The translations under genes and the position numbers were made by a program. The notes under the pieces were generated by a model, which was given only the letters and a program-made list of their open reading frames with translations, made no database searches and was not told where the DNA came from. Shown piece by piece: positions 51,093-59,095 of a stretch of DNA of 64,000 bases (its first letter is position 1; each line of letters opens with the position of its first letter). The stretch comes from Pseudoxanthomonas sp. CF125 (GTDB lineage: Bacteria > Pseudomonadota > Gammaproteobacteria > Xanthomonadales > Xanthomonadaceae), in assembly GCF_900104085.1 (NCBI RefSeq), contig NZ_FNLD01000003.1, positions 369,001-433,000 of the forward strand. Reading direction: 5' to 3'.

Positions 51093-51365
51093 TGGGCCCC
51101 TCCCTGCAGACCAGTGCTGCAAGCGTTGGTGATGGTGATGGTGATGGACAGGATGTTAAAGGAAGCGATGCGCGTCAGTTTGACGCATTCGCCGATGACG
51201 CGTTGCAGCAACGCCCTTAGACCATCGTCGTATCCGTACGCATAGGCCGCCATTCATGCGGTCGCTTTCGACTAATGGCGAATAGGCGCGGCCGACGGTC
51301 GCGCGCAGTCTGCGGCGCAACCGTGCGCTCTGCGCGGCCCATCACGCATTATCGGGAGAGGGATA
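51093..51365. promoter_or_regulatory. Divergent control region of acs and the DcaP-like porin gene
   Basis: This 273-base gap must hold both promoters. It includes a GTGATG hexamer repeated about three times (around 51129-51148) close to acs. No sigma-54 site and no clear CRP-like palindrome were recognised. A good GGGAGAGG ribosome site precedes the porin. Confidence 0.5.
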
Positions 51366-52742
51366 ATGAGCAAACGCATCGCATCGATGTCGCGGCGACC
51401 CTTGGCTGCGGCACTGTTCGTGGCGCTGATCGCGCCGGGCATGGCTTTGGCCGAGACCAAGAAAGAAAAAGAACTGGAGGCACGCATCGCCCAACTGGAA
51501 CAGCAGGTCCAGGCCTTGCTGTCTTCGCAGCAACAGCAACAGACGGCGATCGCGCAAACGCAGACCCAGATCACCGAGGTCAAGACCGCGCAAGCGGCGC
51601 CGGCCGACGGCAAGCCGCGCATCCAGACCGGGCCGATCATGCCGGGCGCCAACCCGGGCACGTCGTTCACCTACGGCGGCTTCATCAAGATGGACGGCAT
51701 GTACACCGACACCAGCGACGGGCGCATCGCCGATGGTTCCTCGGGACGCCTGTTCTACCTGCCCAGCAGCATTCCGGTCGGCGGCCCCACCGCCGATGGC
51801 GGCGATCCGTACACCGACTACCACGCGCAGTTCTCGCGTTTCTGGTTCAGCGCCGACCACACCACCGACAAGGGCGACAAGATCAAAGCGTATATCGAAG
51901 CCGACATGTTCGGCGGCGGCAGCAACGCCCTGGCCGGCAACGAAACGGCTACCAACACTTATGCGGTCTCGCTGCGCCAGGCCTATGTGAGTTGGAACGG
52001 CTGGCTGGCCGGCCAGACCTGGTCCAACTTCCAGGACGTGGCGGCGATGCCGGACGCGGTGGACTTCGTCGGCACCACCGACGGCACCATCTTCGTGCGC
52101 CAGGCGCAATTGAGATACACCAAGGGTCCGTGGTCGTTCTCGGCGGAAAACCCGCAGACCACCGTCACCCCTTATCTCAACAACGGCGCACGCTTCAACA
52201 GCGGGGACAACGTGGCCCCGGACATCACCGCGCGCTGGATCACCAAGGGCGATTGGGGCCATTTCACCGTCGCCGGCCTGTTGCGCCAGTTCAAGTACCT
52301 GGATGAAACCGACACCGGCGGCGCGGTCAGCGTGTCGGGCAAGTTCAACTTGGGCAAGAGCGACGACATCCGCTACGCGGTCAATGCCGGCAGCGGCATC
52401 GGCCGCTATCTGGCCTTCGGCTTGGGCAGCGACGTGGTGGTGGACGCCAATGGCGAACTCAACGCGCTGGACGGTTACGGCGGTTTCGTTGCCTGGCGCC
52501 ATGTGTTCTCGCCCAAACTGCGCAGCAACTTGATGTATTCGGCGGCGATGTTCGACAACGACAAGGCCATCACCGGCTTTGGGGTGACCGAACGCGCGCA
52601 GTCGTACCACGCCAACCTGATCTATTCGCCGTTCCCGAAACTGGATATCGGCGCCGAACTGATCTTCGGCCAGCGTGCGCTCGAGGATGATCGCGAAGGC
52701 GACCTGCGGCGCATCCACACCCACGTCAAATACAGCTTCTAA
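51366..52742 (+). CDS. DcaP-like trimeric outer-membrane porin
   Basis: Outer-membrane channel of 458 residues. A signal peptide (AAALFVALIAPGMALA) precedes an N-terminal coiled coil (KEKELEARIAQLEQQVQALL with a Gln-rich tail), as in DcaP porins, then a 16-strand-like barrel starting TSFTYGGFIKMDGMY and ending in a terminal Phe (IHTHVKYSF), the barrel-assembly signal. DcaP proteins pass negatively charged small acids. Twenty-seven bases before the MHS transporter gene, so they form an operon and may take up one substrate across both membranes. Confidence 0.88.
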   Translation: MSKRIASMSRRPLAAALFVALIAPGMALAETKKEKELEARIAQLEQQVQALLSSQQQQQTAIAQTQTQITEVKTAQAAPADGKPRIQTGPIMPGANPGTSFTYGGFIKMDGMYTDTSDGRIADGSSGRLFYLPSSIPVGGPTADGGDPYTDYHAQFSRFWFSADHTTDKGDKIKAYIEADMFGGGSNALAGNETATNTYAVSLRQAYVSWNGWLAGQTWSNFQDVAAMPDAVDFVGTTDGTIFVRQAQLRYTKGPWSFSAENPQTTVTPYLNNGARFNSGDNVAPDITARWITKGDWGHFTVAGLLRQFKYLDETDTGGAVSVSGKFNLGKSDDIRYAVNAGSGIGRYLAFGLGSDVVVDANGELNALDGYGGFVAWRHVFSPKLRSNLMYSAAMFDNDKAITGFGVTERAQSYHANLIYSPFPKLDIGAELIFGQRALEDDREGDLRRIHTHVKYSF

Positions 52743-52769
52743 CGGCAGCATCCCAATAGGAACTCCGAC

Positions 52770-54434
52770 ATGTCAACGACAGCAAACGCCGCATTGCCCG
52801 CGGGCAAACCGCTGACCGCAGGCCACAAGAAGGTCATCTTCGCCTCGAGCCTGGGTACGGTATTCGAGTGGTACGACTTCTATCTGTACGGATCGCTCGC
52901 CGCGATCATCGCCAAGCAGTTCTTCTCGGCATTGAATCCGGCCAGCGCCTTCATCTTCGCCCTGTTGGCTTTCGCCGCCGGTTTCGCGGTGCGCCCGTTC
53001 GGCGCGCTGGTGTTCGGCCGCATCGGCGACATGATCGGGCGCAAGTACACGTTCCTGGTCACCATCGTGATCATGGGCCTGTCGACGTTCCTGGTCGGCA
53101 TCTTGCCCAGTTACGCCACCATCGGCGTTGCGGCGCCGGTGATCCTGATCGCTCTGCGCATGTTGCAGGGCCTGGCGCTGGGCGGCGAATACGGCGGCGC
53201 AGCCACCTACGTCGCCGAGCATGCCCCACAGGGCAAGCGCGGCTTCTACACCAGCTTCATCCAGACCACAGCGACCTTGGGCCTGTTCCTGTCGTTGCTG
53301 GTGATCCTGGGCTGCCGCTATTTCCTGGGCACCGAGGCATTCGAAGCCTGGGGCTGGCGCATTCCGTTCCTGCTGTCGGTAGTGCTGTTGGGCGTGTCGG
53401 TATGGATCCGTCTGCAGCTGGCCGAATCGCCCTTGTTCCAGGAAATGAAAGACCAAGGCAAGACTTCCAAGGCGCCGATCACCGAGAGCTTCTTTTCCAA
53501 GAACGGCAAGATCGCACTGCTGGCCCTGCTGGGCGCCACTGCCGGCCAGGCCGTGGTCTGGTATGCGGGTCAGTTCTACGCACTGTTCTTCCTCACCCAG
53601 ACCTTGAAGGTCGAAGCCACTACGGCCAACCTGTTGATTGCGGGCAGCCTCATCATCGGTACGCCGTTCTTCATCTTTTTCGGCTGGTGGTCGGACAAGA
53701 TCGGCCGCAAGCCGATCATCCTGGGCGGCTGTCTGATCGCCGCACTGACGTTCTTCCCGATCTTCAAGGGACTCACGCACTACGGCAATCCGGCAATGGA
53801 AGAAGCGGTAGCGACCAGCCCGGTGGTGGTGATGGCCGATCCGGCGACCTGCAGCTTCCAGTTCGACCCGGTGGGCAAGAAAGTGTTCACCAGCAGCTGC
53901 GATATCGCCAAGGCCGCACTGGCCAAGGCGGGCGTGACCTATTCCAACCAGGACGCGGCGGCCGGCACCGTGGCTCGCATCAACGTGGGTACGGCGACGG
54001 TCGAGGCATTCGAAGGCGCCGGTCTGGATCCTGCGGCGTTCAAGACCAAGACGGAAGATTTCGGCAAAGCGCTGAAGGCCGACCTGACCACCGCCGGCTA
54101 TCCTGAGAAGGCCGACCCGGCACGCATCAACAAGCCGATGGTGCTGTTGCTGCTGACCATCCTGGTCATCTACGTAACCATGGTCTATGGGCCGATCGCG
54201 GCGTGGCTGGTGGAGCTGTTCCCCACCAAGATCCGCTATACGTCCATGTCGCTTCCGTACCACATCGGCAACGGCTGGTTCGGCGGCTTCCTGCCCACCA
54301 TCGCCTTCGCCATGGTGGTGGCCAGCGGCAACATCTACCAGGGCCTGTGGTATCCGATCGTGATCGCGGCGATGACCCTGGTGATCGGCACGCTGTTCCT
54401 GCCGGAAACCAAGGACGTCGATATCACCAAGTAA
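52770..54434 (+). CDS. MHS-family MFS transporter with a long loop insertion
   Basis: Inner-membrane proton symporter of 554 residues. SLGTVFEWYDFYLYGSLAAIIA and GRIGDMIGRKYTFL are the metabolite:H+ symporter signatures shared with ShiA, KgtP and ProP. An insertion of about 110 residues (roughly 350-455, with ATCSFQFDPVGKKVFTSSCD and a Cys pair) lies between helices; its orientation suggests the periplasm. It is operonic with the porin and adjacent to acs, suggesting a carboxylate substrate. Followed by an intrinsic terminator. Confidence 0.87.
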   Translation: MSTTANAALPAGKPLTAGHKKVIFASSLGTVFEWYDFYLYGSLAAIIAKQFFSALNPASAFIFALLAFAAGFAVRPFGALVFGRIGDMIGRKYTFLVTIVIMGLSTFLVGILPSYATIGVAAPVILIALRMLQGLALGGEYGGAATYVAEHAPQGKRGFYTSFIQTTATLGLFLSLLVILGCRYFLGTEAFEAWGWRIPFLLSVVLLGVSVWIRLQLAESPLFQEMKDQGKTSKAPITESFFSKNGKIALLALLGATAGQAVVWYAGQFYALFFLTQTLKVEATTANLLIAGSLIIGTPFFIFFGWWSDKIGRKPIILGGCLIAALTFFPIFKGLTHYGNPAMEEAVATSPVVVMADPATCSFQFDPVGKKVFTSSCDIAKAALAKAGVTYSNQDAAAGTVARINVGTATVEAFEGAGLDPAAFKTKTEDFGKALKADLTTAGYPEKADPARINKPMVLLLLTILVIYVTMVYGPIAAWLVELFPTKIRYTSMSLPYHIGNGWFGGFLPTIAFAMVVASGNIYQGLWYPIVIAAMTLVIGTLFLPETKDVDITK

Positions 54435-54473
54435 GCAATACCCCTGCGTCGCCGGACCCGGTCCGGAGTACCC

Positions 54474-54504
54474 AGCGCCGATCCGGAAGGGTCGGCGCTT
54501 TTTT
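54474..54504 (+). terminator. Intrinsic terminator of the porin-transporter operon
   Basis: AGCGCCGATCC, loop GGAA, GGTCGGCGCT-type arm with one wobble pair, then six T residues. Strong Rho-independent terminator 40 bases after the transporter stop. Confidence 0.9.
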
Positions 54505-54530
54505 GTGGGCGTAGAAGGAAACGCGCGCGT

Positions 54531-54869
54531 TTACTGAGGCGGGGCAGCGAGCTCTCTTGCGCTCAAATAGCCGTCGCGGTCTACGTCCTGCTTCTTGAAC
54601 GTGGCAGCCAGACGCTCGCGGTGCTGCTGGCGTGTGATCGCCTGGCCTTTGCCGCCGGGAAGTTCGTCGGCGGTAAGCACGTCATCGCGGTTGAGGTCGC
54701 GCGCGTCGAACGCGTAACTCATCCAGTCCAGATATTCGGTCAGGCCGACGCGGCTGTCGCCATCGCCGTCCATGCGCGCAAGGTAGTCGCTGGTCGCATT
54801 GACCTGGGCGAAGACCGGAAGCGGCGCCAACAGCGCTATCGCGAAACAGAGACGTTGCATGGCAAGCAT
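54531..54869 (-). CDS. Secreted EF-hand calcium-binding protein
   Basis: Protein of 112 residues with a signal peptide (CFAIALLAPLPVFAQ) and three EF-hand loops: DGDGDSRVGLTEY, DLNRDDVLTADEL and DVDRDGYLSAREL. The Asp-x-Asp-x-Asp spacing and the twelfth-position Glu favour calcium binding. The start may be ATG 54869 or ATG 54860. TACAAT lies six bases before 54869 and there is no ribosome site. This -10 box is formed by the end of a REP element. The target is unknown. Confidence 0.82.
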   Translation of the reverse strand: MLAMQRLCFAIALLAPLPVFAQVNATSDYLARMDGDGDSRVGLTEYLDWMSYAFDARDLNRDDVLTADELPGGKGQAITRQQHRERLAATFKKQDVDRDGYLSARELAAPPQ

Positions 54870-54875
54870 GCGGGC

Positions 54876-54881
54876 ATTGTA
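54876..54881 (-). promoter_or_regulatory. -10 box formed at the edge of a REP, for the EF-hand gene
   Basis: On the minus strand the REP end CTAC plus AAT gives TACAAT, six bases before ATG 54869. Probable leaderless promoter created by the repeat. Confidence 0.45.
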
Positions 54882-54944
54882 GAGCCGAGCTTGCCCGGCT
54901 GCGGTTTGCCTGGTATCAAAGCAGCCGCGCAAGCTCGGTTCCAC
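54879..54944. repeat. GTAG/GTGG-type REP pair upstream of the EF-hand gene
   Basis: Arms GTAGAGCCGAGCTTGCCC... (54879-54902) and the complement of GTGGAACCGAGCTTGCGC... (54921-54944), three mismatches over 24 bases. Closest in this window to the GTAG repeats described in Stenotrophomonas. Confidence 0.78.
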
Positions 54945-54961
54945 AGAGGACCGGAGCGGCC

Positions 54962-56173
54962 TCAATGCGCGGCCAGCGCGTAGCCTTTCAGGCGCATCGA
55001 ATATTCCTGCAGCGCGCGGATGCCGCTGGCTTCGGCTTCATGGCACCAGGCCTGCAGCTGCTTCAATCGCTCGGACGCGTCGTGCGTGCGCGCTTCCAGC
55101 AGCGCGGCCAGGCGCGCGCGGTGTTCGACCAGCGCCTGGATGCGGGGGCGTTGCGACACCCAGCTGTGCAGCTGTTCGCGCGCTTCGGGTTTCAACCAGC
55201 GACCATCGTCGGCCAGCCCCTTGCGCAGCCTGCGCGGCAACAATCTGCGCAATTTCTCGCCGGCAAGACGGGCTTCTTCCTTCAACGCCGGTTTCAGCAC
55301 GTTGCGCTGGTAATCGGTCATGGCCAGGAAGCGGTGCGACAGCAGCGCTTTCAACGTATCGCCGTCGGGCACCGAGATATTCGGACGGATGTCCAAAGTG
55401 GGCGCCACGCGCAACACCTTGGCCAAACCCACCGCTTCCATCGCCTTGATCGCGGCCCAGCCGATATCCACTTCCCAGCGCCGCATCGAGAAGCGCGCCG
55501 AGCTGGGAAACGCATGGTGGTTGTTGTGCAGCTCCTCGCCGCCGATCCACACACCCCAAGGGGTCAGGTTGGTGGAGGTATCGGCCGATTCGAAGTTGCG
55601 GTAGCCCCACCAATGGCCAAGGCCGTTGACCACGCCGGCGGCCCAGAACGGGATCCACGCCATCTGGATGGCCCATAGCGCGATGCCCGGCACGCCGAAC
55701 AGGAGCGAATTCACCAACAGCAATGCGATCGGACCAGCGGTGGGATGGGCGGTGTAGAGATGGCGCTCGATCCAGTCGTCCGGCGCGCCCTTGCCGTATT
55801 GCTCTATGTCGGCGCGCTGCCAGCGCGCTTCGCGATAGAGCTCGACGCCGCGCCAGAACACGTTGCCGATACCCTTGAACTGCGGGCTGTGCGGATCTTC
55901 CTCGGTTTCCACCTTGGCGTGGTGCTTGCGGTGGATGGCCACCCATTCCTTGGTGATCATGGAAGTGGTCAGCCAGGTCCAGAAACGGAAGAAGTGGCTG
56001 ACCAGCGGATGGAAATCCACGCCGCGATGGGCCTGGCTGCGATGCAGGTACAAAGTGACCGAGAAGATGGTCAGCTGGGTGAAGACCAGCAGCACGGCAA
56101 GCATGCCCCACCAGCCGGGCGCGAGCAGGCCGCCGGACAGGAAATCGAACAGGGCTTGGGGCAGAGCGGGCAT
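54962..56173 (-). CDS. Acyl-CoA (delta-9 type) fatty acid desaturase with C-terminal extension
   Basis: Membrane di-iron desaturase of 403 residues. Helix pair at about residues 20-40 and 60-75. The three histidine boxes are HRSQAHR, HRKHHAK and HNNHHAFP in the order expected of stearoyl-CoA-type enzymes. The catalytic part ends near residue 270. A further 130 residues, highly charged and rich in Arg, Leu and Ala (EEARLAGEKLRRLLPRRLRK, ARLAALLEARTHDASERLKQ), are likely helical. Introduces double bonds to keep membranes fluid. Substrate position is inferred from the family. Confidence 0.88.
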   Translation of the reverse strand: MPALPQALFDFLSGGLLAPGWWGMLAVLLVFTQLTIFSVTLYLHRSQAHRGVDFHPLVSHFFRFWTWLTTSMITKEWVAIHRKHHAKVETEEDPHSPQFKGIGNVFWRGVELYREARWQRADIEQYGKGAPDDWIERHLYTAHPTAGPIALLLVNSLLFGVPGIALWAIQMAWIPFWAAGVVNGLGHWWGYRNFESADTSTNLTPWGVWIGGEELHNNHHAFPSSARFSMRRWEVDIGWAAIKAMEAVGLAKVLRVAPTLDIRPNISVPDGDTLKALLSHRFLAMTDYQRNVLKPALKEEARLAGEKLRRLLPRRLRKGLADDGRWLKPEAREQLHSWVSQRPRIQALVEHRARLAALLEARTHDASERLKQLQAWCHEAEASGIRALQEYSMRLKGYALAAH

Positions 56174-56369
56174 GGCGGGTTTCCTTGGGACCGGCGGGAA
56201 AATGAACGGCGGGATGCGTTGCCGATGCGATAATCATGGGGCCTGCCGGTCCGGTTTTCACCCGTCGCCCGCGTATGGTGTCCGTCCGCCCCGCCCACAC
56301 CGGAACCCGCATATTTCTCTCCCCAACCCCTTCGCCGCCGCCGATCTTTCGCCGCAGGCGCCGCCTCCG

Positions 56370-57152
56370 TTGATCGAACTGGATCGTGCCACCGTGGTGC
56401 GCGGCCAGGCCACCGTGCTGGACGCGCTGACCCTGCGCATCGTCGCTGGCCAGCACACCGCGTTGCTGGGCCCCAACGGCTGCGGCAAATCCACCTTCAT
56501 CAAGCTGATCAACCGCGAGCTGTATCCGCTGGCGCGCGAGGGCGAGGCGCCGGTCAAAGTGATGGGACAGCAGCGCTGGGTGGTGAACGAACTGCGTGCC
56601 CGCCTGGGCGTGGTCACCGGCGACTTGACCCGCGACCTGCAGGACATGCCGCACCTGGACGTGGAAACGGCCGTGCTCACCGGTTTCTTCGCCAGCTTCA
56701 TGCTGCCTTCCGATGCGGAAGTCAGCGAGCCCATGCGCGAACGCGCGCGCGAGGCGTTGCAGCGCGTGGGCGCCGGCGCGCTGATCGCGCGGCAGGTCAC
56801 GGAAATCTCAACGGGCGAAATGCGCCGCGTCCTGATCGCGCGTGCCTTGGTGCACCAGCCGCAGGCGCTGCTGCTGGACGAACCCACCGCTGGGCTCGAT
56901 CTGGTGGCGCAACGCGATTTCCTGCAACTGCTGAAGGAGCTGGCCGGGCAAGGCATCACCCTGGTATTGGTGACGCACCATATCGAGGAGATCGTCGCCG
57001 AAATCGACCGGGTCATTCTGTTGCGTGGCGGCGGCGTTTATGCGGATGGAACTCGTGCCAGTACGCTCACCTCCGAGAATCTTTCCGCGGTGTTCGGGGG
57101 CGAGTTGCGGGTGCGGCGGGAAGGCGAGCGCTATTTCGCTTCAAGTACATAA
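56370..57152 (+). CDS. ABC transporter ATP-binding protein (YlmA/ModF-like)
   Basis: Stand-alone ATPase of about 260 residues. Walker A LLGPNGCGKST, Walker B ALLLDEPTAGLD and the H-loop LVTHHIEEI are intact. The signature is divergent (ISTGEMRRVLIARAL instead of LSGGQ) and the Q-loop position reads GVVTGDL without Gln, features shared by YlmA-like proteins. No permease is nearby. The start is uncertain: TTG 56370 begins the conserved core (IELDRATVVRGQ), while an in-frame ATG at 56214 would add 52 poorly conserved residues. Confidence 0.8.
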   Translation: MIELDRATVVRGQATVLDALTLRIVAGQHTALLGPNGCGKSTFIKLINRELYPLAREGEAPVKVMGQQRWVVNELRARLGVVTGDLTRDLQDMPHLDVETAVLTGFFASFMLPSDAEVSEPMRERAREALQRVGAGALIARQVTEISTGEMRRVLIARALVHQPQALLLDEPTAGLDLVAQRDFLQLLKELAGQGITLVLVTHHIEEIVAEIDRVILLRGGGVYADGTRASTLTSENLSAVFGGELRVRREGERYFASST

Positions 57153-57167
57153 CGACAAAAACCCTGT

Positions 57168-57311
57168 CGTCATCCCAGCGGAGGCTGGAAGCGCTCTTCG
57201 ACAGCCGAATGGCTGGTCATCCATCTTGATCTTGCTTCACGCGTCTCTATTGTTTGAATTGCAGAGCAAAGATCAAAGTCAAAATGGATCCCAGCGTTCG
57301 CTGGGATGACG
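57168..57311. repeat. CGTCATCCC inverted-repeat element, degenerate, about 144 bp
   Basis: Outer 13-base ends match (CGTCATCCCAGCG and complement), and the inner part has diverged or been expanded, with CATCTTGATCTTGC and GCAAAGATCAAAG blocks. It occupies most of the gap between the ABC ATPase and mutM. Confidence 0.7.
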
Positions 57312-57355
57312 ATACGAAAACTTGACGGTACGCGACGACCGACTCAGACACCCCC

Positions 57356-58168
57356 ATGCCCGAACTCCCCGAAGTAGAAACCACCCGCCGCGGCCTGGCC
57401 CCGCATCTGGAAGGCAAGCGCATCCGTGGCGTGGTGCTGCGCCGGCCCGATCTGCGCTGGCCGATCCCCAGGGAGATCGAAAGCGTCCTGCCCGGCCAGC
57501 GCATCGACGCGGTGCGCCGTCGCGCCAAATACCTGCTGCTGGATACCGAAGCCGGCAGCGCCCTGCTGCATCTGGGCATGACCGGCAGTTTGCGGGTGTT
57601 GCCGGCAAGCACGCCGGTGACCGCGCACGATCATGTCGACCTGCAACTCAGTTCCGGCCGGGTGATGCGCTTCAACGATCCGCGCCGTTTCGGCAGCCTG
57701 CTCTGGCAGCCGGCGGGCGAGACCCACGAACTCCTGCGCGCGCTGGGGCCCGAACCGCTGGCGGACGAATTCGACGGCGACTATCTGTTCGAACGCAGCC
57801 GCAATCGCAAGGCGCCGGTGAAGACCTTCCTGATGGACCAGGGCATCGTGGTGGGCGTAGGCAATATCTACGCCGCCGAGAGTCTGTTCCGTGCGGGCAT
57901 CTCGCCGCTGCGCGCCGCCGGCAAGGTATCGCGCGAGCGCTATGCGGCCCTTGCCGCGGCGGTGAAGGACGTCCTGGCCTACGCCATCACCCGCGGCGGC
58001 ACCACGTTGCGCGACTTCATCAGTCCCGACGGCGCGCCGGGCTATTTCGAACAGGAGCTCTCCGCCTACGGACGTGGCGGGCAGCCTTGCCCCAACTGCG
58101 GGCGGCCGTTGAAATTCGCCAACATAGGCCAGCGCGCCAGCGTCTGGTGCGGCCACTGCCAGCGCTGA
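57356..58168 (+). CDS. mutM: Formamidopyrimidine-DNA glycosylase
   Basis: Removes 8-oxoguanine and ring-opened purines and nicks the strand. 270 residues, standard length. The catalytic N-terminus [14 protein letters not shown] (Pro2, Glu3) is intact. The Lys in RRRAKYLLL, the H2TH region ending [16 protein letters not shown] and a C-terminal zinc finger with Cys245, Cys248, Cys265 and Cys268 are visible. Start is fixed by the obligate Pro after Met. Confidence 0.97.
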   Translation: MPELPEVETTRRGLAPHLEGKRIRGVVLRRPDLRWPIPREIESVLPGQRIDAVRRRAKYLLLDTEAGSALLHLGMTGSLRVLPASTPVTAHDHVDLQLSSGRVMRFNDPRRFGSLLWQPAGETHELLRALGPEPLADEFDGDYLFERSRNRKAPVKTFLMDQGIVVGVGNIYAAESLFRAGISPLRAAGKVSRERYAALAAAVKDVLAYAITRGGTTLRDFISPDGAPGYFEQELSAYGRGGQPCPNCGRPLKFANIGQRASVWCGHCQR

Positions 58169-58238
58169 CCTGCCGCGCTCACGCCGGGCACGACGTTTGG
58201 GGCTATATTCCGTCCCTGCATTTCTTGGGGAAGGGACG

Positions 58239-58805
58239 ATGGCGGACGCAGCAGATATCACCGTATGGCTGGACTCGGCGCGCAGCGGCGACCGGGCCGC
58301 GCTGGACCACGTGCTGTCCACGCTCTACCAGGAGCTCCACACCATGGCGCGGCGCCAGCTGTCCGGCCAGCACGGCTATACGCTGGATGCCACCGCGCTG
58401 GTGCACGAGTCCTACCTCAAGCTGATCGGCAGCAGCAGCAACGCCAAGTTCGACGACCGCGCGCATTTCTTCGCCTATGCCGCTTCGTCGATGCGCAGCG
58501 TGGTGGTGGACTACGCGCGCAACCGGCTGGCGCGCAAGCGCGGCGGCGATCTCAAGCGCGTGGCCGAGATTCCCGAGGACGTCGAAGGCCCGCTGCGCCT
58601 GGATGAAGACATGCTGGCGCTCAACGATGCGCTGGACAAGCTTTCGGCCGCCGACGAGCGCCTGGCCCAGGTGGTGGAAATGCGCTACTTCGCCGGCCTG
58701 TCCGAATTGGAAATCGCCGAATTGCAGCAGCGCTCGGAGCGCAGCATCCGACGCGACTGGCAGAAGGCCCGGCTGTTCCTGTTGGCGGCGATGCAGGACG
58801 ACTGA
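58239..58805 (+). CDS. ECF-type RNA polymerase sigma factor (TIGR02999/ECF subfamily paired with protein kinases)
   Basis: Sigma factor of 188 residues. Region 2 (LYQELHTMARRQLSGQHGYTLDATALVHESYLKL) carries the typical Sig-70_X6 pattern, and region 4 reads EMRYFAGLSELEIAELQQRSERSIRRDWQKAR. Start ATG 58239 has GGGAAGGGAC upstream and a TATATT -10-like box about 30 bases before. The next gene encodes a Ser/Thr kinase with TPRs, the usual partner of this subfamily. A MITE-like element has inserted between them. No anti-sigma gene is present. Confidence 0.92.
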   Translation: MADAADITVWLDSARSGDRAALDHVLSTLYQELHTMARRQLSGQHGYTLDATALVHESYLKLIGSSSNAKFDDRAHFFAYAASSMRSVVVDYARNRLARKRGGDLKRVAEIPEDVEGPLRLDEDMLALNDALDKLSAADERLAQVVEMRYFAGLSELEIAELQQRSERSIRRDWQKARLFLLAAMQDD

Positions 58806-58820
58806 CCCGGGCTCGGTCTA

Positions 58821-59085
58821 GGGCCTGTTAACGCTATTGGGATAGGTCCCGCCGTGCCTGAGTGCGTACGGGGCAAGGAAGAATGAGGAAATGTATGCCG
58901 ATACATGCCCGAGTGATGACGCGGCCCCGTGCGCACTCAGGCACGGCCCTTCGGGTTGCGCCGCCGCAGCGGTCAGACGCTCGCGCGCGGCTTGAACAGG
59001 CGGCCAGCCTGTCGCGGCGCCGCGCACAAGCGTCTGACCGCTGCGGCGGCGCAACGTGACCTATCCCAATAGCGTTAACAGGCCC
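58821..59085. mobile_element. MITE-like element, 265 bp, with 28-bp terminal inverted repeats and two internal hairpins
   Basis: Perfect 28-base terminal inverted repeats (GGGCCTGTTAACGCTATT..., 58821-58848 and 59058-59085), flanked by TA on each side. Inside are a 24-base inverted repeat with one mismatch (58851-58874 with 58924-58947) and a perfect 27-base inverted repeat (58955-58981 with 59029-59055). No coding frame of note. The outer ends match those of the 7485 element at 10 of 12 positions. It sits between the sigma factor and the kinase, leaving only 10 bases before the kinase ATG. Confidence 0.8.
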
Positions 59086-59095
59086 TAGCGCGCCC

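Noticed and set aside
51125..51150. GTGATG repeats considered as a CRISPR or direct-repeat array
   Set aside because: Units are six bases with no spacers; a microsatellite at most.
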